A stretch of DNA of 13,107 bases from positions 1 to 13,107 of the forward strand of contig CAZGIX010000130.1 in NCBI GenBank assembly GCA_964525785.1. Reading direction: 5' to 3'. A program made the position numbers and the translations under genes. Within the stretch, counting starts at the first letter, position 1. Every line of letters starts with the position of its first letter. This DNA is from JAQBDA01 sp964525785 (lineage in GTDB: Bacteria > Chloroflexota > Anaerolineae > Anaerolineales > UBA4823). The notes below the pieces were generated by a model that made no database searches, was not told the origin of the DNA, and saw only the letters and a program-made list of their open reading frames with translations. Of the stretch, positions 6,171 through 13,106 are shown piece by piece.

Positions 6171-7403
6171 CTAGGCGAGCGCCTGGTCCAGGTCGGCGAT
6201 CAAGTCGTCGACGTTCTCGATGCCCACCGACAGCCGCACCAATCCATCTGTAAGGCCGATCGCAAGGCGTTCCTCGCGCGGCACGTCGAAATGGGTCATG
6301 CTGGCGGGGTGCTGGATAAGCGTATCAACGTTGCCCAGGCTGACCGCCAGGGTGGCAATGCGCACCCGGTTGAGCATGGCCTCTCCGGCCTCGTAGCCGC
6401 CCTTGAGCTCGAAAGACATCATGCCTCCGAAGGAAGACATCTGGCGGCGAGCAATCTCGTAGCCCGGGTGGCTCTCCAGCCCCGGATAGTGCACCTCAGA
6501 TACCCTGGGGTGGCCCTGCAGGTAGCGAGCAACCTGCAGGGCATTCTCGCAGTGGCGCAGCATACGCAGCTCAAAGGTGCGCAGTCCCAGGTCTGCCAGC
6601 CAGGCGTCGAATGGGCTGGGCACCCCGCCGAACTGTTTGAGCACCTGCTGCAGCGGTCCGTGGATAAAGTCACTGTGGCTGCTGACCAGGGCGCCGCCGA
6701 TGATGGCGCCCTGCCCGGACAGGTACTTGGTGGTCGAATGCAGCACCACATCCGCCCCCAGGCCGAGCGGGCGCTGGCAGTAGGGCGTGGCAAAGGTGTT
6801 ATCCACCCCCAACCAGCATCCGTGTGCGTGGGCCAGCTCGGCAACCATGTGCAGGTCCACCACCCACATGGTCGGGTTGGCGGGGGATTCGGCATAAGCC
6901 AGCCTGGCCCCCGGATTGGCCTTGAAAGCCGCCTCCCAACCCTGGGCCGAGGTGTCCTTCACCCAGGCGACGCGGATGCCCAGGCGCGGGGCATTACCAT
7001 TCAGCCAGTTGAAGGTGTTGCCGTACAGGTTCTCCTGGGCGATGACCGTATCCCCTGCCTGCAGGTGCGCCAGGAACAAGGCCGAGACGGCAGCCATGCC
7101 TGACGAGAACACCAGCCCGGCGACCAGATGATCCGGTTCGGCTTCGGGATGCAGGCGCAGGATGTCCAGGCCTTCGAGGATGGCGATCTTGCGCGCCAGG
7201 TGCTCCAGGTTCGGGTTGGCAATGCGGGTGTAGTAGTAGCCGTGCTCGCGCCGGGAGACGATCGCCCTGCCGCGGACTGTGTCCGGAAAACGGAACGTGG
7301 CGGTCTGGTAGATGGGCAGGACATGGGCGCCGTAGCCCGGGTCCTCGATGCCGGTATGGTTAAGCAAAGTACTCAGGCCAAGATTGGGAGAGATGGGTTT
7401 CAT
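6171..7403 (-). CDS. PLP-dependent Cys/Met metabolism enzyme (transsulfuration family)
   Basis: The 410-residue product belongs to the fold-type I family that includes cystathionine gamma-synthase, cystathionine gamma-lyase, O-acylhomoserine sulfhydrylases and methionine gamma-lyase, and it is of usual length. Visible motifs: YTR (58-60, cofactor phosphate of the partner subunit), SSGMAA (100-105), NLYG (125-128, Tyr stacking on PLP), VDNTFATP with Asp201, STTKYLSG with the Schiff-base Lys226, and LVRLSVG with Arg390 for substrate carboxylate. The C-terminal VSLGNVDTLIQHPASMTH resembles methionine gamma-lyase. However, the position after Tyr127-Gly128 is Asn129, where typical methionine gamma-lyases have Cys, so the substrate cannot be fixed. 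Around residues 78-94 there is a short extra segment compared with most relatives. The ATG at 7403 is preferred over a TTG at 7436 because AGGAG lies 7 nt upstream. Cytoplasmic; transcribed alone. Confidence 0.9.
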   Translation of the reverse strand: MKPISPNLGLSTLLNHTGIEDPGYGAHVLPIYQTATFRFPDTVRGRAIVSRREHGYYYTRIANPNLEHLARKIAILEGLDILRLHPEAEPDHLVAGLVFSSGMAAVSALFLAHLQAGDTVIAQENLYGNTFNWLNGNAPRLGIRVAWVKDTSAQGWEAAFKANPGARLAYAESPANPTMWVVDLHMVAELAHAHGCWLGVDNTFATPYCQRPLGLGADVVLHSTTKYLSGQGAIIGGALVSSHSDFIHGPLQQVLKQFGGVPSPFDAWLADLGLRTFELRMLRHCENALQVARYLQGHPRVSEVHYPGLESHPGYEIARRQMSSFGGMMSFELKGGYEAGEAMLNRVRIATLAVSLGNVDTLIQHPASMTHFDVPREERLAIGLTDGLVRLSVGIENVDDLIADLDQALA

Positions 7404-7451
7404 AGTTTCACTCCTGAATTTTGGTTGGGAGGACAACTACAACTACTGATC

Positions 7452-7495
7452 CTTGCAAATAAAGCTAAACAGGTTCAACGATATTATTGTGCAAG
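7452..7495. promoter_or_regulatory. Dyad upstream of the PLP-enzyme gene
   Basis: CTTGCA (7452-7457) and TGCAAG (7490-7495) form an inverted repeat extended imperfectly by A/T bases, spanning the region 50-90 nt upstream of the start at 7403. It overlaps the place where a promoter should lie. A possible minus-strand -35, TTGCAC (7494-7489), has only a poor -10 (TGTTTA) 17 nt away, so the promoter is not assigned. Confidence 0.2.
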
Positions 7496-7521
7496 AGAAG
7501 TTTAGAAACTTGGGCAATGAT

Positions 7522-7670
7522 CAGTAAGTGGTGTTCTCGCTAAGTTCTTGAACTCTCCCTCACCCCAACCCCTGGCCCCCTTCCCCTCTCCCAACATTGG
7601 GAGAGGGGAAGGGGTTCGGGGAAGCGGTGAGGGCGAATGACTACGAATTTATCGAGAGAACCAGTAAGTG
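7522..7670. mobile_element. MITE-like foldback element with 9-bp flanking direct repeats
   Basis: The 9-bp CAGTAAGTG occurs at 7522-7530 and again at 7662-7670. The 131 bp between them folds back on itself. Its core is a perfect 18-bp stem (7577-7594 with 7597-7614, loop CA). An outer CCCTCACC (7557-7564) pairs with GGTGAGGG (7626-7633). The ends are related imperfectly: GTTCTCGCTAAGTTC near 7533-7547 against GTTCTCTCGATAAATTC read inward on the other strand from 7661. Direct repeats plus terminal inverted repeats and no coding capacity are the marks of a non-autonomous transposable element. C-rich CCCTCACCCC...CTCCC foldback repeats are common in several bacterial genomes. The element fills most of the gap between the PLP-enzyme and ATPase genes and may also act as a transcription barrier. 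Confidence 0.6.
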
Positions 7671-7745
7671 CACATTGGAAATATTTGGTCACAAAGAGCC
7701 GCGGGCATCTTCGTGCGGCGCCGCTGCGGGAAGCCTGTCACACTG

Positions 7746-9158
7746 CTATAAGTCCATCGATGGGCTGATGATATAGAGCAAACGCCTGGCGCGCGAGAAG
7801 GCCCGATATAACGTTGCCAAAAGCTGGTCGTGACTGCTGGCAAAGTAATTATAGAGCACAAACACAACTCCACCTGCCTCCAGGCCCTGGAAGGAAGGGA
7901 TATCCACCAGGCGCACCGGGATGTAATAGAGATGGTCGGATGGGTCCTCCACCGGCGTCAGGCGATAGCGTTTCTGAGCATGGGGAAGGGATTTCACCCA
8001 TCCGGGGGAGCCGAAGAATTTGAGCAGGTCAGGTGCGGGCAGCTGGCGCGTATCGCCGCCGGTCCAGTGCAGGCTCAGTCCGCCGAAAGAATCCATGTGC
8101 CAGTGCAGGGTCGAGCTATCTACATGGCTGGTCTGACGGCGCAAGGCCTGCCGGTGACCCGCCTGGTAGGCGGCGCTGAATTTAACCACCCGGTGCACAT
8201 CTGCCGGTGTGGGGGTAGGGCTGCTGCTCAAGTCGCTCTCCAGCAAACCGAAACCCTGCAGGTAGCGCAGGCAGGCCTCCTGCCAGTGCAGTCCGCCTGC
8301 CTGCTGGCCGGCGCGCAAATGGGGCGAATCGATCACAAAGCCGGCGAAACGGCTCCTGCGGCTGGGGGTAGTCTCTGCCGTCAGGACGGTGATATCTTTC
8401 AGCCCCGGCGAGAACTCTTCGGCATCCAGCAGCGCGCTGCGCAGATGGTCCGACAGCTCGGCATCCGTGGCATACGTCCACTCCCGGAGGAGGCCCTCTC
8501 CGCGGGCTGACGGCTTATCCTGCGGCGGGTCCGGGTGAAGCCGGTGCACCAGCGCGGCGATAGGCGCAGCGCAGCGCAGGTTTTGGGTAAGGACAGGCGG
8601 CGCCAGGATGCCGGCATACATCTGCTTCAGGCTGACATGGGAGAGAGACGGGTTGTCATCGAAAAACACGTAAAAACGGCCGTCCCGCTCATCCGACAGG
8701 CATGCCTTAGCGACTGCCAGCCAGTTAGCCTCGAAATCCTGTCCTTCGTCGATCAGAACGGCGTCGAACCGCTTTGGGAGGCGCGCCAGCACATACATCG
8801 CCTGATCCAGCTCTGAAGGTGAAGGGACGTCATACTGGGTACCGGTGGAGACCCATTGTGGGCGCCCTCTCGACAGGAATATGTCCGGACGCTGCGCGTT
8901 CTCAAGCAGCCAACGGATCAATTCGGTAAAGGCAAACACCTGGATGCCGGTGCCTTGCAGGCGCTGGCGCAAGCTTTCGGCAAGGTAAAGGTTGCGGCAC
9001 AGGAAAAGCACCTCCGAACCAGCGTGATCCAACTCAGTGGCTTTGCGAACCGCCAGGGTGGTCTTGCCGGATGCGGCAGGAGCGGAGATGGCTGCATGCC
9101 GGTGATTGCGCAGGTAAGCGAGCAGTTGGGCTTGTTCTTCGCTAAGGGAGTGGGGCAT
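7746..9158 (-). CDS. Compact UvrD-like superfamily 1 helicase/ATPase
   Basis: The 470-residue protein carries SF1A helicase motifs in order: a near N-terminal Q-type SEEQAQLL; Walker A APAASGKTT (26-34, Lys32, Thr33); Walker B VLIDEGQDF (134-142, Asp137, Glu138); a motif III-like strand FYVFFDDNPSL (162-172); NLR (193-195, motif IV region); SFQGLEA (422-428, motif V); and YRAFSRARRLL (451-461, motif VI with the arginine finger). It is shorter than UvrD/Rep/PcrA (about 700 residues) and lacks room for the full 1B/2B subdomains. It has no NERD nuclease domain at its N-terminus. The middle (about 265-420) is not recognisable to me. It probably uses ATP to move on or remodel single-stranded nucleic acid. 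True helicase activity, and a role in repair or regulation, are uncertain. The ATG at 9158 has only a weak RBS but is the first start in frame and leaves the N-terminal motifs intact. Confidence 0.8.
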   Translation of the reverse strand: MPHSLSEEQAQLLAYLRNHRHAAISAPAASGKTTLAVRKATELDHAGSEVLFLCRNLYLAESLRQRLQGTGIQVFAFTELIRWLLENAQRPDIFLSRGRPQWVSTGTQYDVPSPSELDQAMYVLARLPKRFDAVLIDEGQDFEANWLAVAKACLSDERDGRFYVFFDDNPSLSHVSLKQMYAGILAPPVLTQNLRCAAPIAALVHRLHPDPPQDKPSARGEGLLREWTYATDAELSDHLRSALLDAEEFSPGLKDITVLTAETTPSRRSRFAGFVIDSPHLRAGQQAGGLHWQEACLRYLQGFGLLESDLSSSPTPTPADVHRVVKFSAAYQAGHRQALRRQTSHVDSSTLHWHMDSFGGLSLHWTGGDTRQLPAPDLLKFFGSPGWVKSLPHAQKRYRLTPVEDPSDHLYYIPVRLVDIPSFQGLEAGGVVFVLYNYFASSHDQLLATLYRAFSRARRLLYIISPSMDL

Positions 9159-9190
9159 GGATTTGCGCCTGAGACACCGCCAGCCAGCCT

Positions 9191-9205
9191 ATCCAGATCC
9201 TGGAT
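9191..9205. promoter_or_regulatory. Inverted repeat ATCCAG-N3-CTGGAT
   Basis: ATCCAG (9191-9196) and CTGGAT (9200-9205) form a perfect 6-bp dyad with a 3-nt spacer, located in the leader between the predicted -10 of the ATPase gene and its start codon. It is suitably placed for a regulator or a small leader hairpin, but it is too short to exclude chance. Confidence 0.25.
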
Positions 9206-9222
9206 CCTGCTGGTAATGGGAA

Positions 9223-9252
9223 ATTATAACCCTTTCTTCCGGGCTTCTTCCA
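9223..9252 (-). promoter_or_regulatory. Probable promoter of the SF1 ATPase gene
   Basis: On the minus strand a consensus TATAAT (9228-9223) is preceded at 18 nt by TGGAAG (9252-9247), a poor -35. Transcription would begin near 9216, giving a leader of about 58 nt before the ATG at 9158. The perfect -10 is the main support. Confidence 0.4.
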
Positions 9253-9314
9253 CATCAGCTCAAATGCCAAGGCAATTACTTGAGTGGATTCTGCCATAAC
9301 ACCTGGGAACACAG

Positions 9315-9344
9315 TTGCCGGGCACAACGTCTGGTATATAGAAT
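9315..9344 (+). promoter_or_regulatory. Possible promoter of the VanW operon
   Basis: TTGCCG (9315-9320) is followed at 16 nt by TATAGA (9337-9342), or at 18 nt by TAGAAT (9339-9344). Either would give a leader of about 145 nt to the ATG at 9494. A second -10-like TACAAT (9423-9428) nearer the gene has no good -35. The region 9253-9314 holds nothing I can name. Confidence 0.35.
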
Positions 9345-9422
9345 TTCTCGGCGTGCTCTGCTTGCTCGGCGGTTAAATCTTTGGATAAACCCACGAAATG
9401 AGCCGCACCGCCCGCGGTTTGG

Positions 9423-9428
9423 TACAAT
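9423..9428 (+). promoter_or_regulatory. Alternative -10 element close to the VanW start
   Basis: TACAAT on the plus strand would place a transcript start near 9435, 59 nt before the ATG at 9494. Its best -35 candidates (TGAGCC at 18 nt, GAGCCG at 17 nt) are poor. If active, it would rule out the longer start at 9398, because that codon would lie outside the transcript. Confidence 0.3.
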
Positions 9429-9493
9429 TGGGGCATTATGGTCTACAACCTGCAACAAGTGAAACGGTACTGGATACTATTAATGGTGAAACG

Positions 9494-11362
9494 ATGACGA
9501 CACGTACTGCAACAAAACCCGCAGCGCTGCCCTCCGCCCTGGCACTGCAGCAGATGCTGGTAGCTGGGGTGAGCGGCCTGGTCCTGTTCATGGGCCTGCT
9601 GGCAGCGCTGGTGGTTGGCTACAATATCGTTTATGCTGGGCGCATCTACCCCGGCATATCCGTGGCAAATGTGAATCTCTCCGGTTTACGCCCGGAGGAA
9701 GCCCAAGACCTGCTGGCGGGAGAATTGAGCTACCCCGAAACGGGTCGCATAATTTTCAAAGAGGGCGAGCATGTATGGTCAGCCAGCCCTTCTGATCTGG
9801 GTCTGTTTCTGGATCCCAGGACCAGCGCCTTAGCCGCCTATCAAATTGGGCGGCAGCGCAACCCGATACGACGCGCAGCCGATCAATTTCGAGCCTGGTA
9901 TACCGGTACGGACCTGCCGCCCCTGTTGGTGTACGATCAGCGCGTCGCCCAGGCATACTTGAGTGAGATTGCTGCCCAGGTCGACAAGCCCACCGTGGAG
10001 GCCTCACTGAGCGTCAACGGCACCCAGGTGAATGTCGCGCCCGGACAGGTGGGGCGCAGCGTAGATATCCTGGCGGCACTGCCAATGCTGGAGGCGCAGC
10101 TGCGCAGCCTCACCGACGGGATGATCTCCCTGCCCGTCGTCGAGACGCCGCCCGCTATCCTGGACGCCAGCCAGCAGGCAAAGATCGCCGAGGAAATCCT
10201 TACCGCGCCGCTCAACCTGACCGTACCGGATGCTGTCGAAGGTGAGACCAGCTCGTGGACCTTTGACCAGCCCACCCTGGCGGGCATGCTGAGCATCGAG
10301 CGGGTCGAGGCAGACCAGGGAGCGCGCTACCAGGTGGGCCTGGACAGTGAAAGCCTGCGCACCTTTCTGAACGGCATTGCCGGCGGTCTGGCGCGTAGCC
10401 CGGCGAACGCCCGCTTCATCTTCAACGATGAGACCCACCAGCTCGAGCCCATCCAGGCTTCGGTGACCGGGCGGGCGCTCAACGTGGATGCCACCATTCA
10501 GACCATCAACGAGAACATCGTGCAGGGCGAGCATAGCATCCCGATAGTTTTAGATTACACCGATCCCCAGGTCAGCGACAAAGCCACCGCAGAAGAGCTT
10601 GGCATACGCGAAGCGGTGAGCATTCAAAAGACGTATTTCTATGGCTCCAGTGGAGAGCGCATCAAAAATATCCAGACCGCAGCCGCGCAGTTCCACGGCC
10701 TGCTGGTAGCTCCAGGAGCCACTTTCTCGATGGCTGATGCGTTGGGCGATGTCAGCCTGGACAACGGCTACGCCGAGGCGCTGATCATTTTCGGCAACCG
10801 CACGATCAAAGGCGTCGGCGGCGGCGTGTGCCAGGTGAGCACGACCCTGTTCCGCACGGTTTTCTTCGGCGGCTACCCGATCGTAGAACGCTACGCCCAT
10901 GCCTATCGCGTTTCATACTATGAGCTGAACGCAGCCGGGAATGTGGACACTGACATGGCGGGATTAGACGCCACTGTCTTTGCGCCGGTCGTGGACTTCA
11001 AGTTCACCAACGACACGCCTAACTGGCTGTTGATGGAGACCTATGTGAGCCCGGAAGCGCGCGTGATCACCTGGAAGTTCTACTCGACCTCCGAGGGGCG
11101 CACTGTGGACTGGGAAACCACCGGTCTGCAGAATATCGAAGAGGCACCCGATCCGCTCTACCAGGAGAACCCCGATCTCGACAAAGGCGATATCCGCCAG
11201 GTGGATTGGGAAGCCGATGGGGCAGACATCACCGTGTACCGCACCGTAAATCGGGGCGGGCAGGTGTATTTCGAAGATCATTTTTCCACTCACTACATGC
11301 CCTGGCAGGCGATCTACGAGTACGGCCCGGGGACGAAAGTCCCCAAGAACCGAGACGATTGA
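9494..11362 (+). CDS. VanW family protein with PG_binding_4 domains, membrane-anchored
   Basis: The 622-residue protein has a short cytoplasmic N-terminus and one transmembrane helix (about 21-47, LVAGVSGLVLFMGLLAALVV), and the rest lies outside the membrane. Two regions match the PG_binding_4 pattern often found before VanW domains: about 55-205, including GISVANVNLSGL, and about 240-350. The VanW domain spans about 374-505 and carries its hallmark GGGVCQVST (442-450, Cys446) followed by a YAHAYRVSYY stretch. The last 50 residues form a small beta-rich, G5-like tail. VanW proteins occur in glycopeptide-resistance clusters and widely elsewhere, but their biochemical activity is not settled; a role in cell-wall or envelope polymer handling is inferred. 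The frame extends back to an ATG at 9398. I chose 9494 because GGTGA lies 7 nt upstream and the extra 32 residues are not domain-like. First gene of a four-gene operon; no resistance genes are present. Confidence 0.9.
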   Translation: MTTRTATKPAALPSALALQQMLVAGVSGLVLFMGLLAALVVGYNIVYAGRIYPGISVANVNLSGLRPEEAQDLLAGELSYPETGRIIFKEGEHVWSASPSDLGLFLDPRTSALAAYQIGRQRNPIRRAADQFRAWYTGTDLPPLLVYDQRVAQAYLSEIAAQVDKPTVEASLSVNGTQVNVAPGQVGRSVDILAALPMLEAQLRSLTDGMISLPVVETPPAILDASQQAKIAEEILTAPLNLTVPDAVEGETSSWTFDQPTLAGMLSIERVEADQGARYQVGLDSESLRTFLNGIAGGLARSPANARFIFNDETHQLEPIQASVTGRALNVDATIQTINENIVQGEHSIPIVLDYTDPQVSDKATAEELGIREAVSIQKTYFYGSSGERIKNIQTAAAQFHGLLVAPGATFSMADALGDVSLDNGYAEALIIFGNRTIKGVGGGVCQVSTTLFRTVFFGGYPIVERYAHAYRVSYYELNAAGNVDTDMAGLDATVFAPVVDFKFTNDTPNWLLMETYVSPEARVITWKFYSTSEGRTVDWETTGLQNIEEAPDPLYQENPDLDKGDIRQVDWEADGADITVYRTVNRGGQVYFEDHFSTHYMPWQAIYEYGPGTKVPKNRDD

Positions 11363-12267
11363 TGAGAAGGCTGCGCGGCAGGCAGAAACTTAACTTTACA
11401 CTTGCCTGCGTGGTCCTGACTGCCCTGCTGCTGCCAGCCTGCAGCAGCACAAAACCATCCCCAACCGCCTCTGCCGAGGCGGTTCTCGATCCGCCGGATG
11501 ACAGCCAGACTATCCTGCCGCTGATTGCCAAAGAGTACGCCCCTGGAACGCCCAGGCCCGAAGGCTGGTGGCAGCCCTCTCCGGGCACGAGCTGGCAGTG
11601 GCAGCTCAGCGGGGAAATCGACGCCTCACTTGACGTTCAAATGTACGATATCGATCTGTTCGATGCGCCGCAGGGAATCATCGACCAGTTGCATGCCGGC
11701 GGGCGCACCGTGATCTGCTATTTCAGCGCCGGCAGCTGGGAAGATTGGCGTCCGGATGCAGGCCAGTTCCCGGAGAGCCTGCTCGGAAATGCACTCGAAG
11801 GCTGGCCAGATGAGCGCTGGTTGGACATCCGCCAGATCGACCAGCTCCAACCCGTGATCGGTGCCAGGCTTGACATGGCAGTCGAGAAGAAATGCGACGG
11901 AGTAGAGCCGGACAACGTCGACGGCTACGCCAACGATAGCGGTTTCCCCCTGGCACCCGCGGACCAGCTGGCATACAACCGGTGGCTGGCGGAGCAGGCG
12001 CACGCCCGGCGCCTATCGATTGGCTTGAAGAACGATCTAGAGCAGGTCCCCGATCTGCTGCCGTACTTCGATTGGGCGCTGGACGAGCAATGTTTTGAAT
12101 ATGATGAGTGCGAACTGCTGCTGCCTTTCATCCAGGCTGGCAAAGCCGTCTTTGGGGTAGAATATGGACTTGAGCCAGAAGCGTTTTGCCCGCAGGCCAA
12201 CGCCATGAACTTCGACTGGCTCATAAAGCACCTGGAGCTGGACGCCTTCCGGCTATCCTGCCGGTAG
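11362..12267 (+). CDS. GH114-like (endo-alpha-1,4-polygalactosaminidase type) lipoprotein
   Basis: The 301-residue protein begins with a basic N-terminus, a hydrophobic stretch and the lipobox LPAC (Cys27), so it is probably lipid-anchored outside the membrane. Residues 31-68 are a Pro/Ser-rich linker containing ILPLIAKEY (51-59). From GWWQPSPGTSWQWQL (68-82) onward it matches the TIM-barrel GH114/DUF297 pattern: VQMYDIDLFD (92-101), VICYFSAGSWEDWR (117-130), the acidic EPDNVDGY (182-189), IGLKND (220-225) and a C-terminal FGVEYG (264-269). Family members cleave galactosamine-containing polysaccharide such as biofilm Pel. Acidic residues in the DID and EPDN motifs are the likely catalytic ones, but this is inferred. 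The ATG (11362-11364) overlaps the VanW stop as TGATG, a coupling arrangement that also argues against the upstream in-frame start at 11206. The two genes are thus likely made together and act in the same compartment. Confidence 0.88.
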   Translation: MRRLRGRQKLNFTLACVVLTALLLPACSSTKPSPTASAEAVLDPPDDSQTILPLIAKEYAPGTPRPEGWWQPSPGTSWQWQLSGEIDASLDVQMYDIDLFDAPQGIIDQLHAGGRTVICYFSAGSWEDWRPDAGQFPESLLGNALEGWPDERWLDIRQIDQLQPVIGARLDMAVEKKCDGVEPDNVDGYANDSGFPLAPADQLAYNRWLAEQAHARRLSIGLKNDLEQVPDLLPYFDWALDEQCFEYDECELLLPFIQAGKAVFGVEYGLEPEAFCPQANAMNFDWLIKHLELDAFRLSCR

Positions 12268-12296
12268 GCAAGATCAAACCAAGGAAGGACAACAAC

Positions 12297-12515
12297 ATGG
12301 TCAGCCAAGATCTATTGGATATATTGCGCTGCCCCGCCTGCGTGAGAGAGCGGGAGGGACTATTGGAGCATTACAGGGAAACCTGGCTTATATGCCGTGA
12401 CTGCGGGCGGAAATACCCGATCCGAGATGATATCCCGGTGATGCTGATCGACGAAGGGGATAAGTGGATCAATGTTGCCGCGGCTGACCTGCCCGTCCCA
12501 CCGCCAGATCATTAA
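12297..12515 (+). CDS. Trm112-like zinc-ribbon protein (UPF0434 type)
   Basis: This 72-residue cytoplasmic protein starts MVSQDLLDILRCPAC and has two CxxC knuckles (Cys12/Cys15 and Cys33/Cys36) that form a zinc ribbon. It ends the core with the family-typical K-Y-P-I-R-D-D-I-P-V-M-L (39-50). Trm112 proteins bind and stabilise SAM-dependent methyltransferases that modify tRNA or translation factors. Bacterial UPF0434/YcaR homologues are also found near lipid A or cell-wall genes, but their partner is often unknown. No methyltransferase is seen here. The start at 12297 follows AAGGAAGGA at good spacing and fits the family's usual length. An upstream in-frame start at 12186 would lie inside the GH114 gene and is rejected. 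It is 29 nt downstream of the GH114 gene and 15 nt upstream of the HEAT gene. Confidence 0.88.
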   Translation: MVSQDLLDILRCPACVREREGLLEHYRETWLICRDCGRKYPIRDDIPVMLIDEGDKWINVAAADLPVPPPDH

Positions 12516-12530
12516 TGCGGAGTACGAGGA

Positions 12531-13106
12531 TTGGCCGACGAGCTCGAAGAACTCATATCCAGGCTTTCAGCCGATGACGAGACTGCCCGGCAGGCCTCGG
12601 AGCAGATTGCCGCGCGCGGCGAGGCCGCCCTGGCTGCCATCCAGCCCCTGTTAGCGCATGAGCAGGCGGACGTGCGCTGGTGGGCGGTGCGCACCCTGGC
12701 AGAGATGCGGGAGGCGGATGCGATCCCCTACCTGCTTTCTGCCCTGGAGGACCCAGACCCGGGGGTCAGGCAGTGCGCCGCGCTCGGGCTGCAACAGCGT
12801 CCAGACGGTCGGGCGGTGCCGGCGCTCATCGCCGCGCTTTCCGATCCAGATTCCCTGGTCGTCAGGCTGGCGGCGAACGCTTTGGCAGCCACCGGCGGCG
12901 AGGCAGTCCCGGAGCTGATCAACCTGGTGGAAAATGATTCGTCGAAGGTCCGCCTGGAGGCAATCCGCGCCCTGGCGCTGGCCAGCGATACGCGCTCAAT
13001 CCCGACCTTGTTCAACGCCCTGGACAGCGACTCGGCGCTGATGGAATACTGGGCTAACGAAGGCCTGGAGCGCATAGGGGTCGGGATGATGTTCTTTAAG
13101 CCTTAG
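12531..13106 (+). CDS. HEAT-repeat protein, TTG start
   Basis: The 191-residue product is made of alpha-helical HEAT-like repeats of about 31 residues. Recurrent D-x-x-V-R segments mark them at about residues 47-50, 75-80, 106-112 and 137-141, with a fifth, less regular one at about 167-175. Alanine- and leucine-rich helices separate them. Such scaffolds bind proteins or nucleic acid; the PBS-lyase-like class of HEAT proteins is a close relation in pattern, but no lyase or chromophore activity can be claimed. There is no signal peptide, so it is probably cytoplasmic. Translation starts at TTG (12531), chosen because GGAG (12519-12522) stands 8 nt upstream and the ATG at 12515 is out of frame. 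The stop ends one base before the window does, so nothing downstream can be seen. Last visible gene of the VanW operon. Confidence 0.82.
   Translation: MADELEELISRLSADDETARQASEQIAARGEAALAAIQPLLAHEQADVRWWAVRTLAEMREADAIPYLLSALEDPDPGVRQCAALGLQQRPDGRAVPALIAALSDPDSLVVRLAANALAATGGEAVPELINLVENDSSKVRLEAIRALALASDTRSIPTLFNALDSDSALMEYWANEGLERIGVGMMFFKP

Noticed and set aside
6051..7103. A 350-codon open frame on the plus strand opposite the PLP enzyme
   Set aside because: It has no domain signature and lies over the conserved Lys226, Asp201 and Tyr127 motifs of the opposite strand, which identify the true frame.
7554..7636. The C-rich/G-rich palindrome as a CRISPR repeat or a simple terminator
   Set aside because: There is only one copy with no spacers, and no T tract follows either arm. 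The flanking direct repeats make a foldback mobile element a better fit.
11206..11361. Upstream start of the GH114-like gene inside the VanW gene
   Set aside because: The extra 52 residues are a frame-shifted reading of VanW. A lipobox signal peptide begins at 11362, where TGATG couples the genes.
9494..11362. Glycopeptide-resistance cluster suggested by the VanW name
   Set aside because: No vanHAX, vanRS or D-Ala ligase genes are present, and VanW proteins occur widely without resistance.
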